A DNA stretch of 25,681 nucleotides, taken from the NCBI GenBank assembly GCA_026988135.1, contig JALSLT010000008.1, positions 1 through 25,681 of the forward strand, in the 5' to 3' direction. Made by a program: the position numbers and the translations under genes. Origin of the DNA: Desulfurobacterium sp. (GTDB lineage Bacteria > Aquificota > Aquificia > Desulfurobacteriales > Desulfurobacteriaceae). How positions within the stretch are numbered: the first letter of the stretch is position 1; every line of letters begins with the position of its first letter. This document shows, piece after piece, positions 1 to 7,484 of the stretch. The notes below the pieces were generated by a model that saw only the letters and a list, made by a program, of their open reading frames with translations, did no database searches and was not told the origin of the DNA.

Positions 1-979
1 TCGGGAAAGCGTAAAAAGCACCTTTTGGAACTCCACAAGAAACGCCAGGAACAGAGCTAAACCTTTCCACCATATATCTCCGCCTATCATTAAACGCTTC
101 CAACCACTCTCGCAAAAACTCCTGAGGACCATTTAAAGCCGCAACCGCAGCCTTCTGGGCAATGGAGTTAACATTTGAGACAGATTGTGAATTTATTTTC
201 ACCATGGATGAGATAATTTCCGAAGGTCCAGCAGCATAACCCACTCTCCAGCCCGTCATAGAGTAAGCTTTGGAAAGAGCGTTTATAGTAACTGTTATCT
301 TTTTAATTTCAGGCGAAAGAGAAGCTATACTTACATGTTTTCCTTCATAAACAAGCTTTTCATAACATTCATCGGAAGCAATTAAAATCCCCCTTTCAAC
401 ACAAAACTCACCTATTCTCTTTAACTCTCTTTCAGGAATCACCGCACCAGTAGGATTGCTCGGAGAACAAAGAATCAAAAGTTTTGTCCTTTCGGAAACT
501 ACCTTCTCCAGAAGCTCTACCGTAAAAACGAAACCATCCTCTTCCTTCGTATCAACAAACACCGGTTTTCCACCGGCAAACTTAACCTGCTCGGGATAGG
601 TTACCCAATAAGGAGCAGGAATAACGACCTCGTCTCCTTTTTCGATAATCGATAACATCAAAGAGAAAAGGGCAAACTTCGCACCATCCGTTACCACAAC
701 ATGAGACGAAGAATACTCTATGTCATTATCTCTCAAAAGCTTCCGTACAATGGCCTCCCTTAACTCAGGAATCCCGGCTGCAGCAGTATATTTCGTAAAC
801 CCTTTCTTAATCGCTTCTATAGCCACCTCTTTTACATGAACAGGAGTATCAAAATCAGGCTCACCAGCTCCAAAACCTATAACATCTATACCCTTCGCTC
901 TCATCTCCTTTGCTTTTGAAGTTATAGCCATAGTAGGAGACGAAGACATATTTTTAACTCTCAAAGACAGACTATCCAC
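1..979 (-). CDS. aspC: Aspartate-aminotransferase-type class I PLP aminotransferase (C-terminus cut by window edge)
   Basis: Translating the minus strand from GTG at 979 gives 326 codons running off the window. The protein begins VDSLSLRVKN and soon carries the IGFGAGEPDFDTP block typical of the prokaryotic (Ib) aspartate aminotransferases. The PLP lysine is K237 in NALSKAYSMTGWRVGY, and CSPSNPTGAV (171-180) and SDECYEKLVYEG supply other cofactor-pocket residues. The family is about 390-400 residues, so roughly 70 are missing. GTG is chosen because GGAGG lies 6 nt upstream and the N-terminus aligns with the family; the next in-frame ATG would remove ten conserved-looking residues. Known role: transfer of the amino group between aspartate or glutamate and their keto acids, in the cytoplasm. 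It follows mdh and fumarase, which suits oxaloacetate use, but a hairpin and a fresh promoter separate it from them. The exact substrate is inferred. Confidence 0.93.
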   Translation of the reverse strand, partial: MDSLSLRVKNMSSSPTMAITSKAKEMRAKGIDVIGFGAGEPDFDTPVHVKEVAIEAIKKGFTKYTAAAGIPELREAIVRKLLRDNDIEYSSSHVVVTDGAKFALFSLMLSIIEKGDEVVIPAPYWVTYPEQVKFAGGKPVFVDTKEEDGFVFTVELLEKVVSERTKLLILCSPSNPTGAVIPERELKRIGEFCVERGILIASDECYEKLVYEGKHVSIASLSPEIKKITVTINALSKAYSMTGWRVGYAAGPSEIISSMVKINSQSVSNVNSIAQKAAVAALNGPQEFLREWLEAFNDRRRYMVERFSSVPGVSCGVPKGAFYAFP

Positions 980-1008
980 ACCTTACCTCCATAATTAACT
1001 TTAAGGAA

Positions 1009-1017
1009 ATTATAACA
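1009..1017 (-). promoter_or_regulatory. Extended -10 promoter for the aminotransferase gene
   Basis: The minus strand reads TGTTATAAT, a perfect -10 hexamer with the TGn extension, 30 nt before the GTG start. There is no convincing -35, as is usual for extended -10 promoters. It lies just downstream of a hairpin that could end the preceding transcript. Confidence 0.6.
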
Positions 1018-1034
1018 TTAGAGAAATCGGAAAG

Positions 1035-1056
1035 GGGATACGGAAAATCCGTTCCC
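1035..1056 (-). terminator. Hairpin after the fumarase gene
   Basis: On the minus strand GGGA plus ACGGA pairs with TCCGT and TCCC around a TTT loop: nine base pairs with one bulged base. It starts 12 nt after the fumarase stop. The following bases (CCTTTCCGATTTC) are pyrimidine-rich but not a proper U-tract, so termination is plausible rather than certain. Confidence 0.5.
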
Positions 1057-1067
1057 TATTAGAAAAA

Positions 1068-1913
1068 CTAAAACTCTATCTCTTTATGTCTTGAAGCATG
1101 ACATTGGATATTTACTGCAACCGGAAGAGAAGCTATGTGACAAGGATGCCACTCTACTTTAACATCAAGAGCTGTAACTTTACCTCCAAATCCTGCCGGA
1201 CCTATGCCAAGCTTATTTATGTTTTCAAGTAACTCTTCTTCAAGAGCTGCATATCTTGGGTCCTTATTTCTGTCTCCTATAGGTCTCATAAGGGATTTCT
1301 TTGCAAGGTATGCCACCTTTTCAAAAGTCCCGCCTATTCCTACACCTACAATTATCGGAGGACAGGGATTTGGTCCCGCTTCACTAACAGCATTCAGCAC
1401 AAAGTTCTTAACCCCTTCAACACCATCGGCAGGCTTAAGCATTGCGAGACGGCTCATATTTTCACTTCCACCACCCTTTGCCGCCATCTTTATCTTAAGC
1501 TTATCTCCGGGCACAATACTGAAATGAATTATCGGGGGAGTATTATTCCCGGTATTTTTTCTATCAAAGAGAGGATTATCTACTATCGATTTCCTTAAAT
1601 AACCTTCGGTATAACCTTCGGCAACCCCTTCCTTTATTGCTTTATTTATATCACCCTCAACAATTCTCACATCCTGACCAATCTCAACAAAAAATACGGC
1701 AAACCCGGTATCTTGACAATACGGAATCTGATTCTTCGCAGCTATCGAAGCGTTCTCTTTTAAGATTCCTAAAACATTTTTTCCAACTGTAGAAACCTCT
1801 TTCTTTATACCTTCGTCAAAAGCAGAAAGAACATCATCGGGCAAATAATAATTAGCTTCAATACACATTTTTTTAACCGTTTCTCTTATATTCTCTGCGC
1901 TAATCTCTCTCAT
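1068..1913 (-). CDS. fumA: Fumarate hydratase, class I, alpha subunit
   Basis: The 281-residue product matches the N-terminal (alpha) half of the oxygen-sensitive 4Fe-4S fumarases and tartrate dehydratases. It has the cysteines expected to hold the cluster: in IPYCQDTGFAVF, in GPNPCPP, and in the C-terminal EWHPCHIASLPVAVNIQCH region. It should interconvert fumarate and malate in the cytoplasm when paired with a beta subunit. The start is placed at ATG 1913. A TTG two codons upstream lies almost on top of the AGGGGA ribosome site, whereas the ATG sits 7 nt from it. It is 11 nt downstream of mdh, so the two are almost certainly cotranscribed and catalyse consecutive steps. No beta subunit follows; the next gene is an aminotransferase. 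The alternative of L(+)-tartrate dehydratase alpha is unlikely next to mdh. Confidence 0.93.
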   Translation of the reverse strand: MREISAENIRETVKKMCIEANYYLPDDVLSAFDEGIKKEVSTVGKNVLGILKENASIAAKNQIPYCQDTGFAVFFVEIGQDVRIVEGDINKAIKEGVAEGYTEGYLRKSIVDNPLFDRKNTGNNTPPIIHFSIVPGDKLKIKMAAKGGGSENMSRLAMLKPADGVEGVKNFVLNAVSEAGPNPCPPIIVGVGIGGTFEKVAYLAKKSLMRPIGDRNKDPRYAALEEELLENINKLGIGPAGFGGKVTALDVKVEWHPCHIASLPVAVNIQCHASRHKEIEF

Positions 1914-1924
1914 TATCAAATCCC

Positions 1925-2866
1925 CTAAAGAGGTAGTTTATCAATAAGTTTTTTAACAGAATCCACCGATTTTTTCCACTGGGCCATTTCTACATCGGAA
2001 AGCTCCAGTTTCACAACCCTCTCAACACCTTCTTTCCCGAGAATAACCGGAACACCTACACAAAGCCCCTCAGCTCCGTAATATTTACCCGCATCTCCTT
2101 CAAGGAAAACACTACAGGAAATAATCTTCCTCTTATTCCATAAAATAGAAACCGCCATATCAAGAATAGAAGCCGCAGGAGCGTAAAAAGCACTTCCACG
2201 TTTTAACAAAGATACTATTTCTCCCCCCGCAAACCTTGTTCTATCCACCAGTTTTTCAAGTTCCTCATCGGAAAGAAAATATTTAACGGGAATCCCGCTT
2301 ATTGTCGTATAGTTTTTAAGAGGAACCATATCATCCCCGTGACTTCCTATAACAAACGCTCTTATATTTTCAACAGAAATTCCTGTCTTTTCCGAAAGAA
2401 AATATGCAAATCTCGCAGCATCAAGAGCTCCGGCCATTCCCATAACCCTATGGGTTGGAAATCCCGAAACTTTAAGAGCTGTATAGCTCATAGCATCAAG
2501 TGGATTGGTAACGACTATAATAAAGGCTTCGGGAGAATACTTCTTTATCTGCTCGGTTACATTTTTAACAATCTCGAAATTCTTAAACAGTAGGTCATCT
2601 CTGCTCATCCCCGGCTTTCTGGGAAAACCCGCCGTAATAACTACCAAATCGGAATTGGCCGTATCTGCATAATTTCCCGTACCGTAAACCCTGGAATTAA
2701 AACCAAGAATAGGAGAAGCCTCCATAATATCAAGTGCTTTCCCTTTTGCAATACCTTCATCAATATCTATCAGATACACATCCGCAACTTCTCTCCTTGC
2801 AAGCAAAAGAGCCAATGTGGCTCCTATATTTCCCGCTCCAACGACAGTTATTTTTTTTCTATCCAA
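1925..2866 (-). CDS. mdh: Malate dehydrogenase, LDH-like type
   Basis: This 313-residue NAD-dependent dehydrogenase starts at TTG with GGAGG 6 nt upstream. The N-terminal Rossmann fold has GAGNIG (10-15) and the acidic D34 that usually selects NAD. The loop GFPRKPGMSRDDLL contains R83 at the position separating malate (Arg) from lactate (Gln) dehydrogenases, plus R89. D149, R152 and the catalytic H176 in GSHGDDMVP complete the active site. It interconverts malate and oxaloacetate in the oxidative or reductive TCA cycle. It is followed after 11 nt by the fumarase alpha gene and preceded by lspA with a 52-nt gap that may hold its own promoter. The length is normal for the family. Confidence 0.96.
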   Translation of the reverse strand: MDRKKITVVGAGNIGATLALLLARREVADVYLIDIDEGIAKGKALDIMEASPILGFNSRVYGTGNYADTANSDLVVITAGFPRKPGMSRDDLLFKNFEIVKNVTEQIKKYSPEAFIIVVTNPLDAMSYTALKVSGFPTHRVMGMAGALDAARFAYFLSEKTGISVENIRAFVIGSHGDDMVPLKNYTTISGIPVKYFLSDEELEKLVDRTRFAGGEIVSLLKRGSAFYAPAASILDMAVSILWNKRKIISCSVFLEGDAGKYYGAEGLCVGVPVILGKEGVERVVKLELSDVEMAQWKKSVDSVKKLIDKLPL

Positions 2867-2918
2867 TTTCTGCCTCCTGTAAATCGATTTTTATAAAAAA
2901 TATGGTATGGAAGGATAA

Positions 2919-3395
2919 TTATTGTATCACACTATCTTTCTTCGAATTTTTCAAAAAATAACCGGAAAGTAAAATCAGCGTCCCAACAAACACCGCAACA
3001 TCAGCAACATTAAAAGCAGGCCAATGATAATTTCCTAAATGAAAATCTACAAAATCTATAACTTTCCCGTAAACAATTCTGTCATAAAGATTTCCTACGG
3101 CACCACCCAAAATCAGTGAAAGAGCAAGCTTTTCAGAAAAAGCCAAATTTCTTCTCAATAGAAAATAGATAATAATCGCCACAACAACTACAGGAATAAG
3201 AATAAGAAAAAAGACCCTTGAAAAACCGGAAAACGAAGCAAAAAGACTAAAAGCCGCACCTTTGTTCTCTGCATAAACAAGCCTAAAGAATCCGGGAATT
3301 ACCATTACTGCTTTCCCGTAAAGATACTTATACGCAAAAAACTTGGTAATTCTATCCGCTAAAAACACAACCAACGCAAAAAAAACGAACCACAA
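2919..3395 (-). CDS. lspA: Lipoprotein signal peptidase (signal peptidase II)
   Basis: The 158-residue inner-membrane protein has the expected four hydrophobic segments and the family motifs: D14 in the first helix, ENKGAAFS (43-50), GNLYDR (101-106, catalytic D105) and FNVADVAVF (128-136, catalytic D132). It cleaves the signal peptide of prolipoproteins before the lipidated cysteine. The window itself encodes two predicted lipoproteins that would be substrates, the octaheme cytochrome and the rhodanese-like protein. The start is TTG at 3395, 6 nt after GGAGG; no ATG exists in frame before the first helix. A pair of 16-nt direct repeats lies just upstream. It is 43 nt downstream of the CPBP-like gene, and both could share a transcript. 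Confidence 0.95.
   Translation of the reverse strand: MWFVFFALVVFLADRITKFFAYKYLYGKAVMVIPGFFRLVYAENKGAAFSLFASFSGFSRVFFLILIPVVVVAIIIYFLLRRNLAFSEKLALSLILGGAVGNLYDRIVYGKVIDFVDFHLGNYHWPAFNVADVAVFVGTLILLSGYFLKNSKKDSVIQ
2921..2929 (-). promoter_or_regulatory. Possible extended -10 promoter for mdh-fumA
   Basis: The minus strand reads TGATACAAT, overlapping the lspA stop codon and lying 55 nt before the mdh start. It matches the extended -10 form with one mismatch to TATAAT. No -35 at proper spacing was found, so mdh may also be transcribed from further upstream. Confidence 0.4.
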
Positions 3396-3411
3396 AATTC
3401 ACCTCCATTCC

Positions 3412-3446
3412 AAATAAACTTATCTAAGCTAAATAAATTTATCTAA
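3412..3446. repeat. Two 16-nt direct repeats before lspA
   Basis: AAATAAACTTATCTAA (3412-3427) and AAATAAATTTATCTAA (3431-3446) differ at one base and are separated by GCT, giving a 19-bp period. They fill the gap between the CPBP-like gene, whose stop lies in the second copy, and the lspA ribosome-binding site. They could be paired operator sites or an AT-rich promoter-proximal duplication. No function can be assigned. Confidence 0.6.
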
Positions 3447-3975
3447 AAAGCACAGAAAGTGTTGAAATAAAAAATCCGGTATGGAATAGTATCGAGGAAA
3501 GCAGAGAACCGCTCTCCTCGTAGAGAATACCTGTTATAACAGAAACGACAAAATAGGACACCGCAAGAAAAGAACCGCTCACTCCCAGAAAAACAAGGAA
3601 GTATAGGAAACTTGATATCAAATTCAACCTTGAAAATTTCCAAAAAAGCATTTCGTTCTCAAAAACCGAATAGAAAAAACCTTTGAAAAACAAAGATTGA
3701 GCAAATGCATCAACAAAAGGAAACGGAGAAAGTGGAAATCTTAAAAAAGGCAAAAAAATAAATGCGGAAAGACCGAAAAAAAATCCTCGACGAAAGTTTT
3801 TAAAACCAAGTTCTTCCAATTTTTTTCGATAAACCACAAAAGGTACCAAAACAAGAAAAACAAGATTGACAATAGGTTCCATAATCGGAATAAGATGTAT
3901 AGAAAGAGCTTCTCCCACAAAATAAGCAAAGTAAGGCTTAACAAACTGACATCTATCACACCTTCTAAGCACCAT
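3439..3975 (-). CDS. CPBP-family-like membrane protein lacking the usual catalytic residues
   Basis: This is a 178-residue, very hydrophobic protein with about five or six membrane segments. The region SLFFKGFFYSVF (about 94-105) sits where CPBP (CAAX protease/Abi) proteins have EExxxR followed by G. The stretch GILYEESGSLLSSILFHTGF near the C-terminus resembles their last motif and retains the histidine. The glutamate pair, the arginine and the second-motif histidine are not seen, so it is probably not an active protease of the standard type. The N-terminus has a CDRC pair. The start is set at ATG 3975 with GGAG close upstream. A TTG at 4014 in the same frame has no ribosome site and would cover the purS promoter. 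It is divergent from purS. The family call is tentative. Confidence 0.6.
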   Translation of the reverse strand: MVLRRCDRCQFVKPYFAYFVGEALSIHLIPIMEPIVNLVFLVLVPFVVYRKKLEELGFKNFRRGFFFGLSAFIFLPFLRFPLSPFPFVDAFAQSLFFKGFFYSVFENEMLFWKFSRLNLISSFLYFLVFLGVSGSFLAVSYFVVSVITGILYEESGSLLSSILFHTGFFISTLSVLFR

Positions 3976-3987
3976 AAACTCCAAATA

Positions 3988-3996
3988 TGCTAAAAT
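3988..3996 (+). promoter_or_regulatory. Extended -10 promoter for the purS operon
   Basis: TGCTAAAAT is an extended -10 element with five of six -10 bases. It lies 32 nt upstream of the purS ATG and ahead of a good AGAGGAGAG ribosome site at about 4016-4024. It is in the divergent gap between the CPBP-like gene and purS. Confidence 0.5.
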
Positions 3997-4028
3997 TTTC
4001 TCTAAATTATGCAACAGAGGAGAGTGTT

Positions 4029-4286
4029 ATGGCAACTTACAATGTTAAAGTTTTCATATCATACAGGAAAGGCATACTCGATCCTCAGGGGGTTGCAGTT
4101 GAGAAAGCCGCTTATAGCCTTGGCTTTAATAAAGTAAAAGAGGTACGAGTCGGGAAATACATAACAATGAAAATAGAGGCGGAAAGGGAAGAAGAGATAA
4201 AAAAAGAAATAGAAGAAATGGCAAAGAAATTTTTGGTTAATCCCGTAATAGAGGAATACTCTTACAAAATCGAGGTAGCGAAATGA
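4029..4286 (+). CDS. purS: Phosphoribosylformylglycinamidine synthase, PurS subunit
   Basis: The 85-residue protein has the standard PurS length and pattern: a beta strand (TYNVKVFISYRKGILDPQG), the VEKAAYSLGF helix, then VKEVRVGKYITMKIEAE. PurS is the small structural subunit that bridges PurQ and PurL in the ATP-dependent conversion of FGAR to FGAM in purine synthesis. The start is ATG 4029 behind AGAGGAGAG; an upstream in-frame start lies before the promoter element and was rejected. It overlaps purQ by four bases (ATGA), so the two are translationally coupled. PurL is not in the window. Confidence 0.95.
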   Translation: MATYNVKVFISYRKGILDPQGVAVEKAAYSLGFNKVKEVRVGKYITMKIEAEREEEIKKEIEEMAKKFLVNPVIEEYSYKIEVAK

Positions 4287-4981
4287 TATTTGGAATACCT
4301 GTTTATCCGGGAAGCAACTGTGACAAAGATATAGGATGGATTATAGAAGAAGTTATCCATGAAAAGGCTAAATATTTGTGGCATGAAGACAGTAACTTAA
4401 ACGATATAGACTGTATTATCATACCGGGAGGTTTCTCTTACGGAGATTACCTACGGACAGGAGCAATGGCAAAGCTCTCTCCAATATCGGAAGCGATATA
4501 CGATTTTGCGGAAAAAGGCGGGCTCGTTATGGGCATCTGCAACGGTTTTCAGATACTACTCGAAATGGGACTCTTGCCCGGAGCAATGCTACCAAACAAA
4601 AACCTTTCCTTCATCTGTAAATTTGTACACCTTAAAATAGAAAACAACTCTACTCCTTTTAGCAATCTTTACGAAAAAGAAGAGGTTATTTACATTCCGA
4701 TAGCCCACGCAGAAGGAAACTATACCTGCGATAGAGAAACCTTAAAAGAGATTGAGGAAAACAATCAAGTAATCGTAAGATACTGTTCTCCTGAAGGAAT
4801 CATTGATGAAAAGTTCAATCCAAACGGCTCCGTCAATAACATAGCCGGAATATGCAACAAGAAAGGTAATGTTTTCGGCCTTATGCCACACCCTGAAAGA
4901 GCTTCTGAAAATATTTTAGGAAGCACAAACGGATTAACAATGTTCAAATCGATTCTTGAAATTGCAACAGGGAAAGCATGA
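4283..4981 (+). CDS. purQ: Phosphoribosylformylglycinamidine synthase, glutaminase subunit PurQ
   Basis: This 232-residue class I glutamine amidotransferase has the nucleophile C86 in GICNGFQIL and the H203 and E205 pair in MPHPERASE. The N-terminal VYPGSNCDKD and IIPGGFSYGDYLRTGA blocks are diagnostic of PurQ. It releases ammonia from glutamine for the PurL synthase. It overlaps purS upstream and the dCMP deaminase gene downstream, each by ATGA. Length and motifs are complete. Confidence 0.97.
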   Translation: MIFGIPVYPGSNCDKDIGWIIEEVIHEKAKYLWHEDSNLNDIDCIIIPGGFSYGDYLRTGAMAKLSPISEAIYDFAEKGGLVMGICNGFQILLEMGLLPGAMLPNKNLSFICKFVHLKIENNSTPFSNLYEKEEVIYIPIAHAEGNYTCDRETLKEIEENNQVIVRYCSPEGIIDEKFNPNGSVNNIAGICNKKGNVFGLMPHPERASENILGSTNGLTMFKSILEIATGKA

Positions 4982-5454
4982 ACAGACCTTCATGGGAGGA
5001 CTATTTCATCTCAATAGCTTACATGGTATCAAGTCGCTCTACCTGTATAAGAAGAAAAGTAGGTGCCGTTCTTGTTAAAGACAAAAGGATTATTGCAACG
5101 GGATACAACGGAGCTCCGGCAGGACTAAAACATCCTGATGAGGTTGGTTGCCTGAGAGAGAAACTTAACGTACCAAGCGGAGAAAGGCACGAACTGTGTA
5201 GGGGATTACATGCGGAGCAAAACGCAATAATCCAGGCTGCTCTTCATGGAGTATCAACAAAAGGAGCCACTCTTTACTGCACCCACTGCCCATGCAGTTT
5301 GTGTACAAAGATGATAATAAACGCCGGAATTAAGAAAATCTTATACGTAGAAGGATATTCCGATTGGCTAGCGAAAGAGCTTGCTAAAGAAGCAGGGTTA
5401 AAAGTAAAAAACATAGATAGGAAGTTCACACTATCTGTAAAGGAAAGTAGCTGA
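4978..5454 (+). CDS. dCMP deaminase (zinc-dependent cytidine/deoxycytidylate deaminase family)
   Basis: This 158-residue protein has the zinc deaminase signature HAE (H78, E80) and PCSLC (C106, C109), with H78, C106 and C109 binding zinc and E80 as proton shuttle. The GYNGAPAG stretch and ERHELCRGLHAEQNAI are typical of dCMP deaminase/ComEB rather than free-base deaminases. The reaction is dCMP to dUMP, feeding thymidylate synthesis. Extra cysteines (C58, C74, C101, C104) fit the second metal site seen in some family members. It overlaps purQ by ATGA, and its TGA shares one base with the ATG of the response regulator, so it sits inside a coupled nucleotide operon. Confidence 0.93.
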   Translation: MNRPSWEDYFISIAYMVSSRSTCIRRKVGAVLVKDKRIIATGYNGAPAGLKHPDEVGCLREKLNVPSGERHELCRGLHAEQNAIIQAALHGVSTKGATLYCTHCPCSLCTKMIINAGIKKILYVEGYSDWLAKELAKEAGLKVKNIDRKFTLSVKESS

Positions 5455-6557
5455 TGGAAAACATAACCATCGTTCTCATAGACGATCAAGCTTTCTTTCT
5501 CATATTTATGGAAGAACTTATAAAGCAGATAGACTTCCCCATACCAATAAAAACAAAATCTTTTGACAATCCCGAAGACGCTCTCGATTTCATAGAGGAA
5601 AACAGTGTTGACATGATAATTTCCGATTATGTCATGCCGGAAATAAACGGAATAGATCTGATAAAAGAGCTAAAAAAACTACCGGATAAAGAATCGGTTA
5701 TTTTTATTATGGTAACAGCCGAACATGCACGAAATGTTAAAAGGGAAGCTTTAGAGCTCGGGGCTACGGACTTTTTAACAAAACCGATAGACAAGCTTGA
5801 ATTCCTTCCAAAAGTAAAAAACCTTTTACATCTCCGTCTTAAAGAGAAACTTCTTCAGAACAAAACATCACTTCTAAAATATGAGATAGAAAGAAATCTT
5901 AAAGAGATAAAAACAAGGGACAGGGAGATTATACTTCGTCTTTCTATGGCAGCAGAATTTAGAGACGAAATGACCGGAGATCATATTGAAAGGGTTGCAT
6001 CATACTCAAAATTGATAGCAAGAAAATTGGGATTCAGTAACGAGTTTTCAGAAGACATATACCTTGCATCTCCTCTTCACGATATAGGAAAAATAGGTAT
6101 CCCCGATAATATATTGAAGAAAAAAGGAAAACTCTCTATTGAAGAGTTTGAAATTATGAAAAAACATACAATTTACGGATTCAGACTTCTATCAAACAGT
6201 AAAGTTAAAGTCATTCATATGGCCGCAAAAATTGCCCTCTACCACCACGAAAACTGGGATGGAACAGGCTATCCTTACGGATTAAGAGGAAAAGAAATTC
6301 CTATAGAAGCACGAATAGTGTCCGTAACTGATGTATTTGATGCTTTAGGAGAAGTTAGACCTTACAAAAAAGGGTGGAAAGCAGAAAAAGTAATAAAATT
6401 TATAGAGGAGAATGCAGGAAAAAAATTTGACCCTAAAATAACCGAAATATTCCTCCAATCAAAAGAGGAAATTTTGAAAATCAAAGAGGAACTTTCGTCG
6501 GAACATCCCTATTTCGGCTCCCTTCTTAATCTTGGAACCGGTAAAAAACCTATTTAG
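5454..6557 (+). CDS. Response regulator with HD-GYP output domain (predicted cyclic-di-GMP phosphodiesterase)
   Basis: The 367 residues form an N-terminal receiver domain (about 1-125), a charged helical linker (125-165) and an HD-GYP domain (about 165-345). The receiver has the acidic pair D10/D11, phosphoacceptor D58 in ISDYVMPEINGID, T88 and K110. The output domain has H209/D210 in LASPLHDIGKIGIPD, HHENWDGTGYP (264-274, GYP at 272-274) and VTDVFDAL, so the metal ligands and the GYP loop are intact. HD-GYP enzymes hydrolyse cyclic di-GMP, and some hydrolyse cGAMP. It is the last gene of the purS operon (1-nt overlap with the deaminase) and its 3' end overlaps the convergent HPt gene by 8 nt. 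No histidine kinase is present in the window. Confidence 0.93.
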   Translation: MENITIVLIDDQAFFLIFMEELIKQIDFPIPIKTKSFDNPEDALDFIEENSVDMIISDYVMPEINGIDLIKELKKLPDKESVIFIMVTAEHARNVKREALELGATDFLTKPIDKLEFLPKVKNLLHLRLKEKLLQNKTSLLKYEIERNLKEIKTRDREIILRLSMAAEFRDEMTGDHIERVASYSKLIARKLGFSNEFSEDIYLASPLHDIGKIGIPDNILKKKGKLSIEEFEIMKKHTIYGFRLLSNSKVKVIHMAAKIALYHHENWDGTGYPYGLRGKEIPIEARIVSVTDVFDALGEVRPYKKGWKAEKVIKFIEENAGKKFDPKITEIFLQSKEEILKIKEELSSEHPYFGSLLNLGTGKKPI

Positions 6558-6897
6558 ATATCGATTCGAATGCTTTTTTAAGGCAAGAAACCACCTTTTC
6601 TTCCGGATCATTATCAAGAACAGCAAGTTGAACTTCCTTAAACAACATACCCTCCTCCTGTAATCCCATATTCCACAAAATACCCTTTATAGCATGTGCA
6701 GCATCAGCCGCTTTCTGAAAATTACCGGAATTTAAGTTTTTTAATAAACCTTCAATATTTTCTTTTAAATTTTCAACCCCCGTAGAAGCGATCATCTCCG
6801 ACGTATCTTTGTCAAAATCAATCCCTGTTAGATAATCTACCGCTGCTTTGTGTAACTTTTCACAATTAAGAGTTCCCAGATCATAGTTAACCTCCAT
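6550..6897 (-). CDS. Small histidine phosphotransfer (HPt) domain protein
   Basis: This 115-residue, all-helical protein is a single HPt domain. The region NFQKAADAAHAIKGILWNMG contains the AHxxKG motif with the phosphorylatable H68. HPt proteins pass phosphate between receiver domains of a phosphorelay. The start is ATG 6897, directly preceded by GGAGG and TTAGTT; the frame is open further upstream but lies within the nicotinamidase gene. It overlaps the end of that gene by 11 nt and converges with the HD-GYP response regulator, overlapping its 3' end by 8 nt. The likely partner is that regulator, but this is inferred from position only. Confidence 0.85.
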   Translation of the reverse strand: MEVNYDLGTLNCEKLHKAAVDYLTGIDFDKDTSEMIASTGVENLKENIEGLLKNLNSGNFQKAADAAHAIKGILWNMGLQEEGMLFKEVQLAVLDNDPEEKVVSCLKKAFESISK

Positions 6898-7483
6898 AAC
6901 TAACCTCCTCCCATGTAATACCGATAGCTCCCCTCTCCAACATTTCGAAAATTGAATTTTCTCCATCTCCCCTCTTTATATCAACCGCCCTTATCGCATC
7001 GGACAAAAGAAAAACAACATAGCCTAAGTTCAACCCACCTATCACAGTGTTTTTTACACAGTAATCCGTTGCCAACCCGCCTACAAAAATTCTCCTTACT
7101 CCTCTTTCTTTCAAAAGGGCATCAAGAACTGTCCCCTGAAATCCGGAATACGCCTCAAGCTCCGGACTATCCCCTTTATTAATAATAAAAATCTCCGAAG
7201 GAAATTGCAAATCATCATGAAATTTAGCACCATCGCTGTTTTGAAGGCAGTGAACCGGCCACAATCCTCCGTTGATACTAAAAGAAATATGCTCTTCAGG
7301 ATGCCAGTCCCTCGTCGCAAAAACTGGAAGACCAGCCTTTTTAAACATATCCATATAATTGTTTAACGGTTCAACAACCTTATCACCTTCTGAAACCGGC
7401 AAAGCACCACCCGGACAGAAATCCTTTTGAATATCAACAACAATAAGAGCATCAAAAGGTGTAAGTGCCACTCTCATTTTCAA
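6887..7483 (-). CDS. pncA: Nicotinamidase / isochorismatase-family hydrolase
   Basis: This 198-residue cysteine hydrolase has the catalytic triad D17 (VVDIQKDFCPGG), K103 (INKG) and C142 (GLATDYCVKNT), and the metal site D59, H61 and H65 of RDWHPEEH. WPVHC (75-79) is also a PncA hallmark. The reaction is nicotinamide to nicotinate plus ammonia, in NAD salvage. The TTG at 7483 is 6 nt from AAGG of the GAAGGGA ribosome site and is kept; an ATG two codons later (7477) is also possible. The ribosome site lies within the end of fabD, so the two are cotranscribed. It is followed by the overlapping HPt gene. Confidence 0.92.
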   Translation of the reverse strand: MKMRVALTPFDALIVVDIQKDFCPGGALPVSEGDKVVEPLNNYMDMFKKAGLPVFATRDWHPEEHISFSINGGLWPVHCLQNSDGAKFHDDLQFPSEIFIINKGDSPELEAYSGFQGTVLDALLKERGVRRIFVGGLATDYCVKNTVIGGLNLGYVVFLLSDAIRAVDIKRGDGENSIFEMLERGAIGITWEEVSYGG

Positions 7484-7484
7484 T

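Noticed and set aside
1204..1527. 107-codon plus-strand frame opposite the fumarase gene
   Set aside because: It is antisense to a conserved enzyme, has no ribosome-binding site and shows no family pattern.
3741..3959. Hydrophobic 72-codon minus frame overlapping the CPBP-like gene
   Set aside because: It is a shadow in another frame of an already hydrophobic gene, and the longer frame shows the CPBP-like pattern.
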